NCBI GenBank assembly: GCA_002402635.1 | Contig: DHGE01000060.1 | Location: 1 to 6,557, forward strand | Length of the DNA stretch: 6,557 nucleotides | From: Deferribacterales bacterium UBA4806 | Lineage (GTDB): Bacteria > Chrysiogenota > Deferribacteres > Deferribacterales > UBA228 | Direction: 5' to 3' | Shown here: piece after piece, positions 1 to 6,356 of the stretch | Layout: every line of letters begins with the position of its first letter | Numbering within the stretch: the stretch's first letter is position 1 | Translations under genes and position numbers: made by a program | Notes under the pieces: model-generated | Told to the model about the DNA's origin: nothing | Seen by the model: only the letters and a program-made list of their open reading frames with translations | Database searches by the model: none

Positions 1-439
1 CTTTTCTTTTTTCTATTAAAACATCTGCAATTAATTCCATAACAACTTCCTTTTTTTGATTTAAGGTTTTACACTTACTCTTTATAATACCGACATTCGG
101 TCTTTTTCTGTGATCAGTTTTTCTTATAATTTCTGTCTCCACTGATAATTGATCATTAGGAAAAACAGGCTTTCTCCATTTAAACATTTCTCCACCAGGT
201 GAGCCTAATATAGCAATATCCTTAAAATAATAATCTACCAAAATCCTGTGGGTCATAGCTGCTGTGTGCCAGCCAGATGCACACAGAGAACCAAAAATTG
301 AATGTTTTGCCGCTTCTTCATCTATATGAAAATATTGAGGATCATATTTTTTGGCAAATTCTATAATTTCTTCTCTTGTTACTATATATTTACCAAAAGA
401 GCCTTTATCACCTTCTTTTAAATCATCAAAATATTTCAT
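1..439 (-). CDS. MaoC-family (R)-specific enoyl-CoA hydratase, 3' end beyond window
   Basis: Hot-dog-fold acyl-CoA hydratase that probably adds water to a trans-2-enoyl-CoA to give the (R)-3-hydroxyacyl-CoA in the cytoplasm. The frame stays open from the ATG at 437-439 to the left edge, giving 146 codons; family members are usually about 150 residues, so only a short tail is missing. The signature YDPQYFHID covers residues 32-40, and Asp33 and His38 fit the catalytic Asp/His pair of hydratase-2/MaoC enzymes. It is followed by the typical FGSLCASGWHT (residues 49-59) and by an SPGG...KWRKPVFPND stretch near residues 80-96. An in-frame TGA four codons upstream, which is also the stop of the lactonase gene, forces this start. 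The ribosome site is weak (GAG within 448-454), suggesting coupling to the gene 9 bases upstream. As last visible gene of the operon it would hydrate the enoyl-CoA made by the AbfD-like dehydratase. The exact substrate is inferred. Confidence 0.9.
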   Translation of the reverse strand, partial: MKYFDDLKEGDKGSFGKYIVTREEIIEFAKKYDPQYFHIDEEAAKHSIFGSLCASGWHTAAMTHRILVDYYFKDIAILGSPGGEMFKWRKPVFPNDQLSVETEIIRKTDHRKRPNVGIIKSKCKTLNQKKEVVMELIADVLIEKRK

Positions 440-448
440 AACAACAAC

Positions 449-1222
449 TCACTCATAATAAAATGGTGCCAGCTTAAGTGTTTTGAAAAATTCTGGATCG
501 TGACCAAACCATATCTCTGCATTTTCTTCTTTTGCAATATTTCCTATTGTTTCAACTGCATAGGCAGCATCAGCAAAGTTCAAAGCAAAACCTGATGGTA
601 TCTTTTTCTCAAAGTTATCTCTCAAGTAAATTGCATCCCCCGTTATTATAACAGATTTTCGCTTTTCAAGTCTGACTAACACACTTTGGTGGCCAGGAGT
701 ATGTCCCATTGTAGGAAATATGAGGATTTTACCGTTAAACATACTCTTTACGCCAACAATTGGTTCCCATTTGATATCCCTTTCTTTTAAGTCTTTTTCA
801 ATATAAGCTGCCTTCATTAAAGGGTCAGAAAAATAGGAGTATCTTAATTCATTTAACTGCACAACTACCTTTGCTTCTGGAAAAAACTGAGTGCTACCTG
901 CATGATCTAAATGGAGATGAGTATGAATAATATATGAAACATCTTCTGGCTTCACACCAATCTTTGATAAGGCAACTATAGGCACATCTGCCTCATTCAT
1001 CACCGGATAATATACATCAACAACATCACCCCATGTACCCCTGGGATCCTTGACGCAACCAGTAGACATTCCTGAATCAATGAGAATTTTCACACCATCA
1101 ATATCAACTAAATAATATGGAACAGGCACTTCAAAAGGTTCTCCTAAGCCAATATTGTATAAAAATTTATCTTTTGTGCTTTTTAATATTCCACTGTTAA
1201 ACACATAAAGCTTTACACTCAT
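449..1222 (-). CDS. AiiA/AttM-like metallo-beta-lactamase-fold lactonase
   Basis: A 257-residue cytoplasmic metallohydrolase without a signal peptide, close in length to AiiA (about 250 residues). The dinuclear zinc site is complete: HLHLDH at residues 102-107, GHTPGHQS at 173-180 (His178), GDAIY at 195-199 (Asp196, and Tyr199 at the place of the AiiA catalytic tyrosine), and FGHDPE at 239-244 (His241). The DAIYxxxNFExxxPxGF pattern and the C-terminal FGHD-E resemble N-acyl-homoserine and gamma-butyrolactone lactonases rather than glyoxalase II or beta-lactamases. The start has an AGGGGG ribosome site at 1229-1234, 6 bases upstream, and lies 21 bases after the dehydrogenase stop. Known family reactions are lactone ring openings; AttM/BlcC of Agrobacterium makes 4-hydroxybutyrate from gamma-butyrolactone. 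Next to an AbfD-like gene, a gamma-lactonase supplying a 4-hydroxyacid is the most economical guess. Quorum quenching or thioester hydrolysis are alternatives. Confidence 0.88.
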   Translation of the reverse strand: MSVKLYVFNSGILKSTKDKFLYNIGLGEPFEVPVPYYLVDIDGVKILIDSGMSTGCVKDPRGTWGDVVDVYYPVMNEADVPIVALSKIGVKPEDVSYIIHTHLHLDHAGSTQFFPEAKVVVQLNELRYSYFSDPLMKAAYIEKDLKERDIKWEPIVGVKSMFNGKILIFPTMGHTPGHQSVLVRLEKRKSVIITGDAIYLRDNFEKKIPSGFALNFADAAYAVETIGNIAKEENAEIWFGHDPEFFKTLKLAPFYYE

Positions 1223-1243
1223 CTGTTACCCCCTAAATTTTTA

Positions 1244-2014
1244 TCACCATATTGTCCAGCCACCATCAACCAAAATTGTTTGACCTGTAACAAAATCAGC
1301 CATTTGTGATGCTAAAAATAAAGCTGCCCCTACAACATCATTTGGTTCCCCAAATTTTTTCATAGGATTTTTATTTTTTAATTCATTATACACTTCTTTA
1401 TTATCCATTAATGGTCTAACTAAAGGGGTATCTATATATGAAGGAGCTATTGCATTAACACAAATTCCATATTCGGCTGCTTCAATTGCTGCAACTTTTG
1501 TGAATTGCACAATTGCACCTTTGCTGGCAGCATAGGAACATTGTCCTTTAAAAGCAACAACGCCAAATATGGAGGCCAAATTTATAATTTTTCCCTTCAC
1601 ACTCTTATTAATCATTGTCTTTAAAACTTCCCTGATCATTAGAAAAGTCCCAATAAAATTTACATCTAAAACTTTTCTCAGATCATCTAATGTTGTTTCA
1701 ATGACAGGTTTTCTTATATTAATTCCAGCTGAATTAACTATTATATCTATTTTTCCATATTTTCCTAATATTCTATTTACTAAATCCTTTACTGATTGTT
1801 CATCTGTAACATCTACATACTCAAATTCTGCACTATAATCTTTCTCTTTCAACCTTTTACATATATTTATACCTGTCTCTTTATTTATATCACACAGGAC
1901 TACATTTGCCCTTTTATAAGAAAAACCTTCAGCAATAGCCTTACCTAAACCACTAGCGCCACCAGTAACAATAACTGTCTTATTCTCAAAATCAAAAGTA
2001 TAATGCTCATTCAT
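1244..2014 (-). CDS. SDR-family NAD-dependent 3-hydroxyacyl-CoA dehydrogenase (probable)
   Basis: A 256-residue classical short-chain dehydrogenase/reductase of FabG-like length. The Rossmann motif TGGASGLG is at residues 17-24. Asp42 at the end of the second strand (LCDIN) favours NAD(H) over NADP(H). NSAG at 94-97 is a variant of NNAG. The catalytic set is Asn119, Ser148, Tyr161 and Lys165 (YAASK), and the C-terminal VTGQTILVDGGW is intact. The usual PG after the active site reads PS (residues 191-192). The start ATG overlaps the thiolase stop as TAATG, a translational-coupling arrangement, with AAAAGAG (2022-2028) 7 bases upstream. Between a thiolase and a MaoC hydratase, the likely reaction is oxidation of an (R)-3-hydroxyacyl-CoA to the 3-ketoacyl-CoA; FabG-type SDRs share the R stereochemistry of MaoC. 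Substrate is not readable from the sequence, and a different secondary alcohol is possible. Confidence 0.9.
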   Translation of the reverse strand: MNEHYTFDFENKTVIVTGGASGLGKAIAEGFSYKRANVVLCDINKETGINICKRLKEKDYSAEFEYVDVTDEQSVKDLVNRILGKYGKIDIIVNSAGINIRKPVIETTLDDLRKVLDVNFIGTFLMIREVLKTMINKSVKGKIINLASIFGVVAFKGQCSYAASKGAIVQFTKVAAIEAAEYGICVNAIAPSYIDTPLVRPLMDNKEVYNELKNKNPMKKFGEPNDVVGAALFLASQMADFVTGQTILVDGGWTIW

Positions 2015-3201
2015 TAATTTACTCTTTTAAATATCGCTGCAATGTTTGTTGCAGCTGAACCTCCTAAATTAAAAGTTAGACCAATTTTTGCATTTTTTAC
2101 GCCCTGCCCTATTGGCTTACCTATAAGTTGATTAGTTGCTAAAACTGCCATAGACACCCCAGTGGCTCCAACAGGATGGCCCTTTGCTTTTAGCCCACCT
2201 GACAAATTTACTGGAAGTTTGCCCTCTGGCAAAACTGTACCTTCATCTATTACTTTATATCCCTCACCATCCTTAGCTAAACCCATTGCCTCATAAATCA
2301 AAATTTCAGCAATTGTAAAACAATCATGGACCTCAGCAAAATCAAGGTCATCTAATGTAACATTTGCTTCCTTAAAAGCACTTTGTATAGCAATTTTCGC
2401 ACCTTCTAAGGTATAGTTTTTCTTTTGATCAATTCTTAAATAATCACTAACATGCTTTATTGATGCAATTTCTACTAATGGTCCATATTTTTTTGCAATC
2501 TCCTTTTTATTCGTCAAAATTACTGCAGCTGCTCCATCGGTTATTAGAGAGCAATCATAAACCCTTAAGGGGTCAGCAATAATTGGGTTTTTTTCCTCAG
2601 GTAGATTTAAAATTTGTTCATAACTTATATCCTTTGGCAAATGGGCTAATGGGTTATGTAGAGCATTTCTATGATTTTTTGAAGCAACCTTAGCAAAAGC
2701 TTCCCTCAACCTTTCAAGACTTATGTTATATTTTTTCATATATCCTTTAGCAAATTCAGCAAAAAGCCCTGGAAAAGTCATGCCCTTTGAACCTTCAGAT
2801 TCCCAATGGGCGGCTTGAGCTAAAGCATAGGTAACACCCTTTGTATCTAAAGATGTCATTTTTTCAACACCTACAACAAGTGCTACATCAATTTCACCTG
2901 CATTTAAGGCATTAATGGCTTGCCTAATGGCAGTCATTCCACTTGCACATGCATTTTCAACACTAGTCGCAGGTTTAAAACGCAAATCAGGAGAAACATC
3001 AATAACTAAAGGAGCTAAATGATTCTGGCTATTTAAAACAGGTGCATTAAAATTTGCTAGCCAGATACCTCCAATATCTTTAGGCTCAACAGGACTATCC
3101 TCAAAGGCTGATTTGCCTGCTTCATTAATTAAATCATAAATACTTTTACCATCAAGCTTACCAAACTTTGTATGAGCTGTTCCAACAACATAAATACTCA
3201 T
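2014..3201 (-). CDS. SCP2-type thiolase (acyl-CoA C-acyltransferase)
   Basis: A 395-residue cytoplasmic thiolase, full length for the family. The nucleophile is Cys85 in NACASG (residues 83-88). HDCF at 292-295 replaces the NEAF of ordinary biosynthetic and degradative thiolases and is diagnostic of the SCP2/SCPx branch. GHPVGATG is at 341-348. The C-terminal loop reads NLGGSAATN (378-386) instead of CxGGG, as often seen in bacterial and archaeal SCP2-like thiolases. It would cleave a 3-ketoacyl-CoA with CoA to acetyl-CoA and a shortened acyl-CoA, closing the pathway encoded by its neighbours; the reverse condensation cannot be excluded. The start is well supported by a consensus AGGAGG (3208-3213) 6 bases before the ATG, the best ribosome site in the operon. 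It follows a 72-base gap, the longest in the operon. Substrate chain length is unknown; SCP2 thiolases often accept branched or bulky acyl groups. Confidence 0.92.
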   Translation of the reverse strand: MSIYVVGTAHTKFGKLDGKSIYDLINEAGKSAFEDSPVEPKDIGGIWLANFNAPVLNSQNHLAPLVIDVSPDLRFKPATSVENACASGMTAIRQAINALNAGEIDVALVVGVEKMTSLDTKGVTYALAQAAHWESEGSKGMTFPGLFAEFAKGYMKKYNISLERLREAFAKVASKNHRNALHNPLAHLPKDISYEQILNLPEEKNPIIADPLRVYDCSLITDGAAAVILTNKKEIAKKYGPLVEIASIKHVSDYLRIDQKKNYTLEGAKIAIQSAFKEANVTLDDLDFAEVHDCFTIAEILIYEAMGLAKDGEGYKVIDEGTVLPEGKLPVNLSGGLKAKGHPVGATGVSMAVLATNQLIGKPIGQGVKNAKIGLTFNLGGSAATNIAAIFKRVN

Positions 3202-3207
3202 GTAAAA

Positions 3208-3266
3208 CCTCCTAACTAAAATATTATTTATAAAAACATATATAATGTAACATTTTTTGATTTCAA
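3208..3266 (-). promoter_or_regulatory. Thiolase ribosome site and possible internal promoter
   Basis: The 72-base gap before the thiolase gene ends in a strong AGGAGG (3208-3213). Upstream, TTGAAA (3261-3266) and TATATG (3237-3242) are 18 bases apart and could be a weak sigma-A promoter giving extra expression of the last four genes. The ribosome site is clear. The promoter is tentative because almost any AT-rich gap offers such hexamers. Confidence 0.35.
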
Positions 3267-3270
3267 AAAA
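3253..3270. repeat. Perfect AT-rich palindrome before the thiolase gene
   Basis: TTTTTTGA (3253-3260) and TCAAAAAA (3263-3270) form a perfect 8-base inverted repeat with a 2-base centre, just after the stop of the CGGC gene. The stem has one G-C pair only and no run of U beyond it, so it is a poor rho-independent terminator. It could be a protein-binding site or a chance AT palindrome. Confidence 0.4.
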
Positions 3271-3273
3271 CTA

Positions 3274-3555
3274 CTAATCTATTTTCATATCCTTTAAAAT
3301 TCTATTTAAAATCATTTCGGGATTATTATCTTTATTTATTAAATCCAGATAACTATTAACTTCTATAATTTTATCATAGCCATAAAAAGAAGCTTTTTCA
3401 CAAGCCTTAAAACATCCATTCATTACGACTAAAACCCTCAATTTTAATTTAATTAACTCTTTTTCTAATAATTTAGATAAAATATCCCTATCATATTTTA
3501 ATTTACAACCTCCACAAAAAATAAAATCAATATTACTTTTCTTCAATGCCAGCAA
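3274..3555 (-). CDS. Small CGGC/GCFKAC cysteine-rich protein, putative metal or Fe-S binder
   Basis: I do not recognise this 93-residue protein with certainty. It reads as strand-helix-strand: a hydrophobic strand ending in FCGGC (residues 13-17), a KYDRD...LLEKEL helix, a second strand (LRVLVVMNGC), then NGCFKAC with Cys48 and Cys52. The four cysteines (14, 17, 48, 52) at strand ends resemble thioredoxin-like [2Fe-2S] ferredoxins or CGGC-domain proteins, so metal or Fe-S binding is inferred. It has no signal peptide or membrane segment. The start is uncertain: no ATG precedes the CGGC. TTG at 3553-3555 is the first candidate, giving a 23-base overlap with the dehydratase gene; TTG at 3544-3546 is another, and neither has a clear ribosome site, which points to coupled translation. 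Its place right behind an iron-sulfur dehydratase gene suggests a helper in cluster assembly, activation or electron transfer, but this is only context. Confidence 0.7.
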   Translation of the reverse strand: MLALKKSNIDFIFCGGCKLKYDRDILSKLLEKELIKLKLRVLVVMNGCFKACEKASFYGYDKIIEVNSYLDLINKDNNPEMILNRILKDMKID

Positions 3556-4981
3556 TAATTTTTGCCAATTTCTTCTTTAGCTTTAAATTAGATTCCCTTA
3601 AATACATAATCCGTTGGGCCTGTGGAGAACCTGCACCATGCATTGCTTCGACCTGGGCAGTACCTCCTGTCATATTTTCAATAAGCCTTCCAACCCTTAT
3701 TCTAAATTCAGCTGGAACATTTTCTACACCCTTTAAGTATTTCTCGATGTACCCTTTTATCTCATCACAACATAAATCTTTTTCTGATGGCATTGTAGCA
3801 ATGTACCCACCAGCAATATCGTGAGAAATTCTAAAAATTTCATATATGAAGCGAGTAATATTGTGCTTACTAACATTAGCTAAAAGTGGATCAGGAAAAT
3901 ATGCACCTGAAGACAAACAATAACCTTCAGCAGAACAAGCAACAGATGCGGAATATAAAGTTTCTGTTAGGTGAATCATCTCTGCTAATTTATCTTTTAT
4001 GTGACTTGCCGTGTTAACTCCATTATATTCAGCAGCTAATAGAGTAGCTCCAATTAACACGTCTGATAGCCCAGTTTTGCACCCTCCATAATTTTGCCTG
4101 TGGTACGTTGCAAAGAGATAAACTAACATTGAGGCAAAATCCACCTCACCACACATAAAAACTCTTTCCCAGGGAATAAAAACATTATCAAAAACTGTTA
4201 AGGCTTCACCACCAACTATACCATACTTTTTATTGCCTACATCTATTTCGCCATTTTCCACTTTTCTTAAATCATTACTCTGTCTTCCAAAGATATGTAT
4301 AACTCCCTTAGTGTCAACCGGTATAGCAAATGAAACAGCAAACTCTTCATCTCCTTTCTGAAGAGCCTGAGTTGGCATTACAAGAATTTCATGGGAATTA
4401 ACAATGCCTGTCTGGTGCATTTTTGCACCCCTTACAATAATCCCGTCATCCTTTTTTTCAACCACATGGAGAAATAAATCTTTATCTACCTGCTCAGAAG
4501 GTCTTTTTGACCTATCTCCTTTTGGATCTGTCATTGAACCAGCTACCATTAAGTCTTTATTCTGGATATATTTCAAATATTCAAGGAATTTTTTATGATA
4601 ATTGGTATCCAATTTTTTGTCCATCTCAAAGGTAGTTGTGTATAATGCATTAAGTCCATCTAAGCCAACACATCTCTGAAAGCATGTACCTGTTCTTTGT
4701 CCAAGGACTCTAAGCATTTTTACCTTCTTTATTAAATCATCTACATTTTGATGAATATGTGTGTATCTATTTATTTTTTCACCAGTTAAGTGAGAGACAG
4801 CTGTCGCCAATTTTTCAGTTTCAGGCAAAAAGGCAATGTTATATGTTTCAGCTGCTGCATTAATATGAGGTTCAATTACCGGATCGTCAAAGATACTTTT
4901 TAATTGTTTGCCAAAGTGATATACTACAGGCTTTAAACTTTTTAAACTTTCTTTATATTCCTGTGATGTCATCATACCCAT
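3533..4981 (-). CDS. abfD: 4-hydroxybutyryl-CoA dehydratase / vinylacetyl-CoA isomerase family protein
   Basis: A 482-residue FAD and [4Fe-4S] enzyme of the HpaB-like flavoprotein superfamily; Clostridium aminobutyricum AbfD is about 490 residues. The reaction of the family prototype is 4-hydroxybutyryl-CoA to crotonyl-CoA plus water by a radical mechanism, and isomerisation of vinylacetyl-CoA. The cluster ligands are all present: Cys100 and Cys104 (GTCFQRC), and His294 and Cys301 (YHRQNYGGC), with the same spacings as Cys99/Cys103 and His292/Cys299 of AbfD. Other family landmarks are NYHKKFLEYLKYIQ (127-140), MTDPKGDRS (150-158), HQTGIVNSHE (189-198), VFDNVFIP (263-270), and MHGAGSPQAQR (447-457). 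The segment before residue 430 is shorter than I recall for AbfD. The start has GAGGTG (4990-4995) 8 bases upstream; ATGs at codons 3 and 4 are less well placed. First gene of the operon. A 4-hydroxyacyl-CoA other than 4-hydroxybutyryl-CoA is possible. Confidence 0.93.
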   Translation of the reverse strand: MGMMTSQEYKESLKSLKPVVYHFGKQLKSIFDDPVIEPHINAAAETYNIAFLPETEKLATAVSHLTGEKINRYTHIHQNVDDLIKKVKMLRVLGQRTGTCFQRCVGLDGLNALYTTTFEMDKKLDTNYHKKFLEYLKYIQNKDLMVAGSMTDPKGDRSKRPSEQVDKDLFLHVVEKKDDGIIVRGAKMHQTGIVNSHEILVMPTQALQKGDEEFAVSFAIPVDTKGVIHIFGRQSNDLRKVENGEIDVGNKKYGIVGGEALTVFDNVFIPWERVFMCGEVDFASMLVYLFATYHRQNYGGCKTGLSDVLIGATLLAAEYNGVNTASHIKDKLAEMIHLTETLYSASVACSAEGYCLSSGAYFPDPLLANVSKHNITRFIYEIFRISHDIAGGYIATMPSEKDLCCDEIKGYIEKYLKGVENVPAEFRIRVGRLIENMTGGTAQVEAMHGAGSPQAQRIMYLRESNLKLKKKLAKIIAGIEEK

Positions 4982-4994
4982 GATATAAACACCT

Positions 4995-5008
4995 CTAATT
5001 AAGATTAG
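4995..5008. promoter_or_regulatory. Operator-like inverted repeat at the operon start
   Basis: CTAAT (4995-4999) and ATTAG (5004-5008) are perfect inverted arms with a 4-base centre. They lie between the -10 hexamer and the ribosome site of the dehydratase gene, over the expected transcription start. A repressor site is possible, but the arms are short and AT-rich. No regulator gene is visible in the window. Confidence 0.3.
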
Positions 5009-5010
5009 CT

Positions 5011-5039
5011 ATTTTAACTTAAATATTAACTTATATCAA
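5011..5039 (-). promoter_or_regulatory. Sigma-A promoter of the dehydratase operon
   Basis: On the minus strand TTGATA (5034-5039) and TAAAAT (5011-5016) each match the consensus at five of six positions. They are separated by the ideal 17 bases. Transcription would start near 5004 and give a leader of about 20 bases carrying GAGGTG 8 bases before the ATG at 4981. No other candidate in the 145-base gap before the insertion sequence is as good. Confidence 0.65.
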
Positions 5040-5073
5040 TAACTAAGTTTTATTTTAATATTTAATATTTAAC

Positions 5074-5100
5074 TTTACATAATATCCATTTAATTATAAA
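5074..5100 (+). promoter_or_regulatory. Probable original promoter of the divergent plus-strand gene, now cut off
   Basis: TTTACA (5074-5079) and TATAAA (5095-5100) point rightward and are 15 bases apart, slightly short of optimum. They end about 25 bases before the AAAAGGAG at 5121-5128. Without the insertion sequence this would drive the gene that starts at 6544. Today transcription from here would run into the insertion sequence, antisense to the transposase. Confidence 0.4.
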
Positions 5101-5124
5101 TATAGAAAATTACTCTAAAAAAAA

Positions 5125-5128
5125 GGAG
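5125..5128. repeat. Right-end junction and core of the IS110 element
   Basis: Plus-strand GGAG, shared with 6534-6537 at the other end. On the transposase strand it reads CTCC; CT at 5128-5127 is the likely recombination core, as in IS621. To its left lies the run of A that belonged to the target; to its right TCAACTA begins the element. Confidence 0.6.
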
Positions 5129-5132
5129 TCAA
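5127..5132 (-). promoter_or_regulatory. -35 half of a circle-junction promoter in the IS right end
   Basis: TTGACT on the transposase strand matches the -35 consensus at five of six positions and is completed by the CT core itself. In the excised circle it would be joined, with exactly 17 bases between, to TATGTT at 6513-6518 in the left end. That is the known IS110-family way to switch on the bridge RNA and transposase after circularisation. In the integrated form no good -10 follows at a usable distance toward the operon. Confidence 0.5.
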
Positions 5133-5151
5133 CTATAAACATTAAGAATTA

Positions 5152-6330
5152 TCATAATGGTTCAGACATATGAAAAGCTTCTCTTTTAGTGAGCATAGCA
5201 TGAAGTATTCTAACGAGTTTATTGCAGAGTGCAATCATAGCTTTTCTGTGTTTCATTCCTTCATCTCTTTTTTTAAGGTAATAAGCTCTAAAATAGGGAT
5301 TAAACTTCATAACACCACTTGCCATAAGATAAAGGCAACGCCTCAGAGATTTAGATCCTTTTTTGCTAATTCTTCCATTAGAGTATATGCTACTGCCAGA
5401 TTGCTTTATGGCAGGATCAATTCCTGCATAGGCAGACAATTTATTTCTGTTTTCAAATCTTTTAATATCTTTAACCTCGGAGATAAAGTGGGCAGCCGTT
5501 GTATCACTAATACCTTTAATGGAAGTAATAATTTCCATATCATCTTTTTTAGAGTTATTTATTCTGTTAATAAAATCATTTGTAATGTTTTCCAGTTGTT
5601 CATTAAGGAATATCAACATTTGGGCATCATGCTTAATAACCATTGCCCAGGTATCAGAGGAAGCACCAATGGAATTTTTGGCAAGGCTAATAAGTTCTTG
5701 AGGAGTAATGTTAACTTTATGTTTTGTTTTAATGTTATCAAAGACCTTTTGGATAGTTTTTTCATCTGCTGCTTTTATTATTGCAGTGGTAGGCAGATAT
5801 TTAAGAATTTGAAGTATAGTATTAGTAAATACATTGTAATTGAAAAGCAATTCAGGGAATACTACTACAAGGTGTTGTTTAAGTTGGGTTTTAACTTTAG
5901 CAATTTCTTTGGCAAGGTTTTCTCTGACTCTAGCAAGAGCTGTAATGTCATCAATATTTTGGAAAGTAAAATAGTCAATATGTTCAATATTTTTACAGAT
6001 AAACTTTGCAATAATTACTGCATCAATGTTATCGGTTTTAGTTTTTCTAAGGGATATGGTTTGAGCAAACCTTTTAATAAGTGCAGGGTTAACGAGACAG
6101 ACCTCCTTTTTGTAGGATATAAGGAATGATAAGAGGTTAATATGATAGCTACCGGTAGATTCAAGGGCATATACAGCATTAGGGAATTCTTCGTTAAGTT
6201 TTTTAAATTCTTTAAATCCTTCATAATCCATGTTTATAGAATCTTCTTTAACTACCTCAAGCTTGCTACCCATAACACAATAGTTAAACTTGTTTTTGGA
6301 AACATCAATACCAACAAAATAGTCAAACAT
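5152..6330 (-). CDS. IS110-family transposase (RNA-guided DEDD recombinase)
   Basis: A 392-residue recombinase with an N-terminal RuvC-like DEDD domain and a C-terminal Tnp_20 domain. The acidic residues are Asp9 (VGIDVSK), Glu57 (ALESTGSYH), Asp100 and Asp103 (KTDNIDA). A charged helical stretch follows (about 125-160). The C-terminal domain starts at ITSIKGISDTTAA (268-280), with LSAYAGIDPAIKQSGSS (298-314) and ISKKGSKSLRR (321-331). Ser311 in QSG is the likely nucleophile. The family exchanges strands at a dinucleotide core using a bispecific bridge RNA. I chose the ATG at 6328-6330 because GAGGTG (6335-6340) lies just upstream; an ATG at 6340-6342 would overlap that site and add only four residues. 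Length is normal and there is no frameshift. The long open frame on the opposite strand is a shadow. Confidence 0.95.
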   Translation of the reverse strand: MFDYFVGIDVSKNKFNYCVMGSKLEVVKEDSINMDYEGFKEFKKLNEEFPNAVYALESTGSYHINLLSFLISYKKEVCLVNPALIKRFAQTISLRKTKTDNIDAVIIAKFICKNIEHIDYFTFQNIDDITALARVRENLAKEIAKVKTQLKQHLVVVFPELLFNYNVFTNTILQILKYLPTTAIIKAADEKTIQKVFDNIKTKHKVNITPQELISLAKNSIGASSDTWAMVIKHDAQMLIFLNEQLENITNDFINRINNSKKDDMEIITSIKGISDTTAAHFISEVKDIKRFENRNKLSAYAGIDPAIKQSGSSIYSNGRISKKGSKSLRRCLYLMASGVMKFNPYFRAYYLKKRDEGMKHRKAMIALCNKLVRILHAMLTKREAFHMSEPL

Positions 6331-6356
6331 ATGGCACCTCATAAATTATTATGTAT

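Noticed and set aside
449..1222. Quorum-quenching AHL lactonase as the primary call
   Set aside because: Motifs fit the family, but the operon is an acyl-CoA pathway and a Firmicute host would have little reason to place AHL degradation there; kept only as an alternative.
3253..3270. Rho-independent terminator between the CGGC and thiolase genes
   Set aside because: The stem is nearly all A-T and the loop has only two bases, with no U tract after it. The genes on both sides look functionally linked, so read-through is more likely.
4404..4598. Short plus-strand open frames inside the dehydratase and dehydrogenase genes (also 1569-1838, 3546-3824)
   Set aside because: They are antisense to genes with complete conserved motifs, and have no ribosome sites and no recognisable products.
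5040..5126. Small RNA or riboswitch in the AT-rich gap
   Set aside because: Only short AT repeats such as TAATATT are visible, with no GC-containing stems.
5170..6129. 319-codon open frame on the plus strand
   Set aside because: It lies wholly antisense to the intact IS110 transposase, has no recognisable domain, and its low-complexity Phe/Ser/Asn-rich make-up is what the complement of an AT-rich gene gives.
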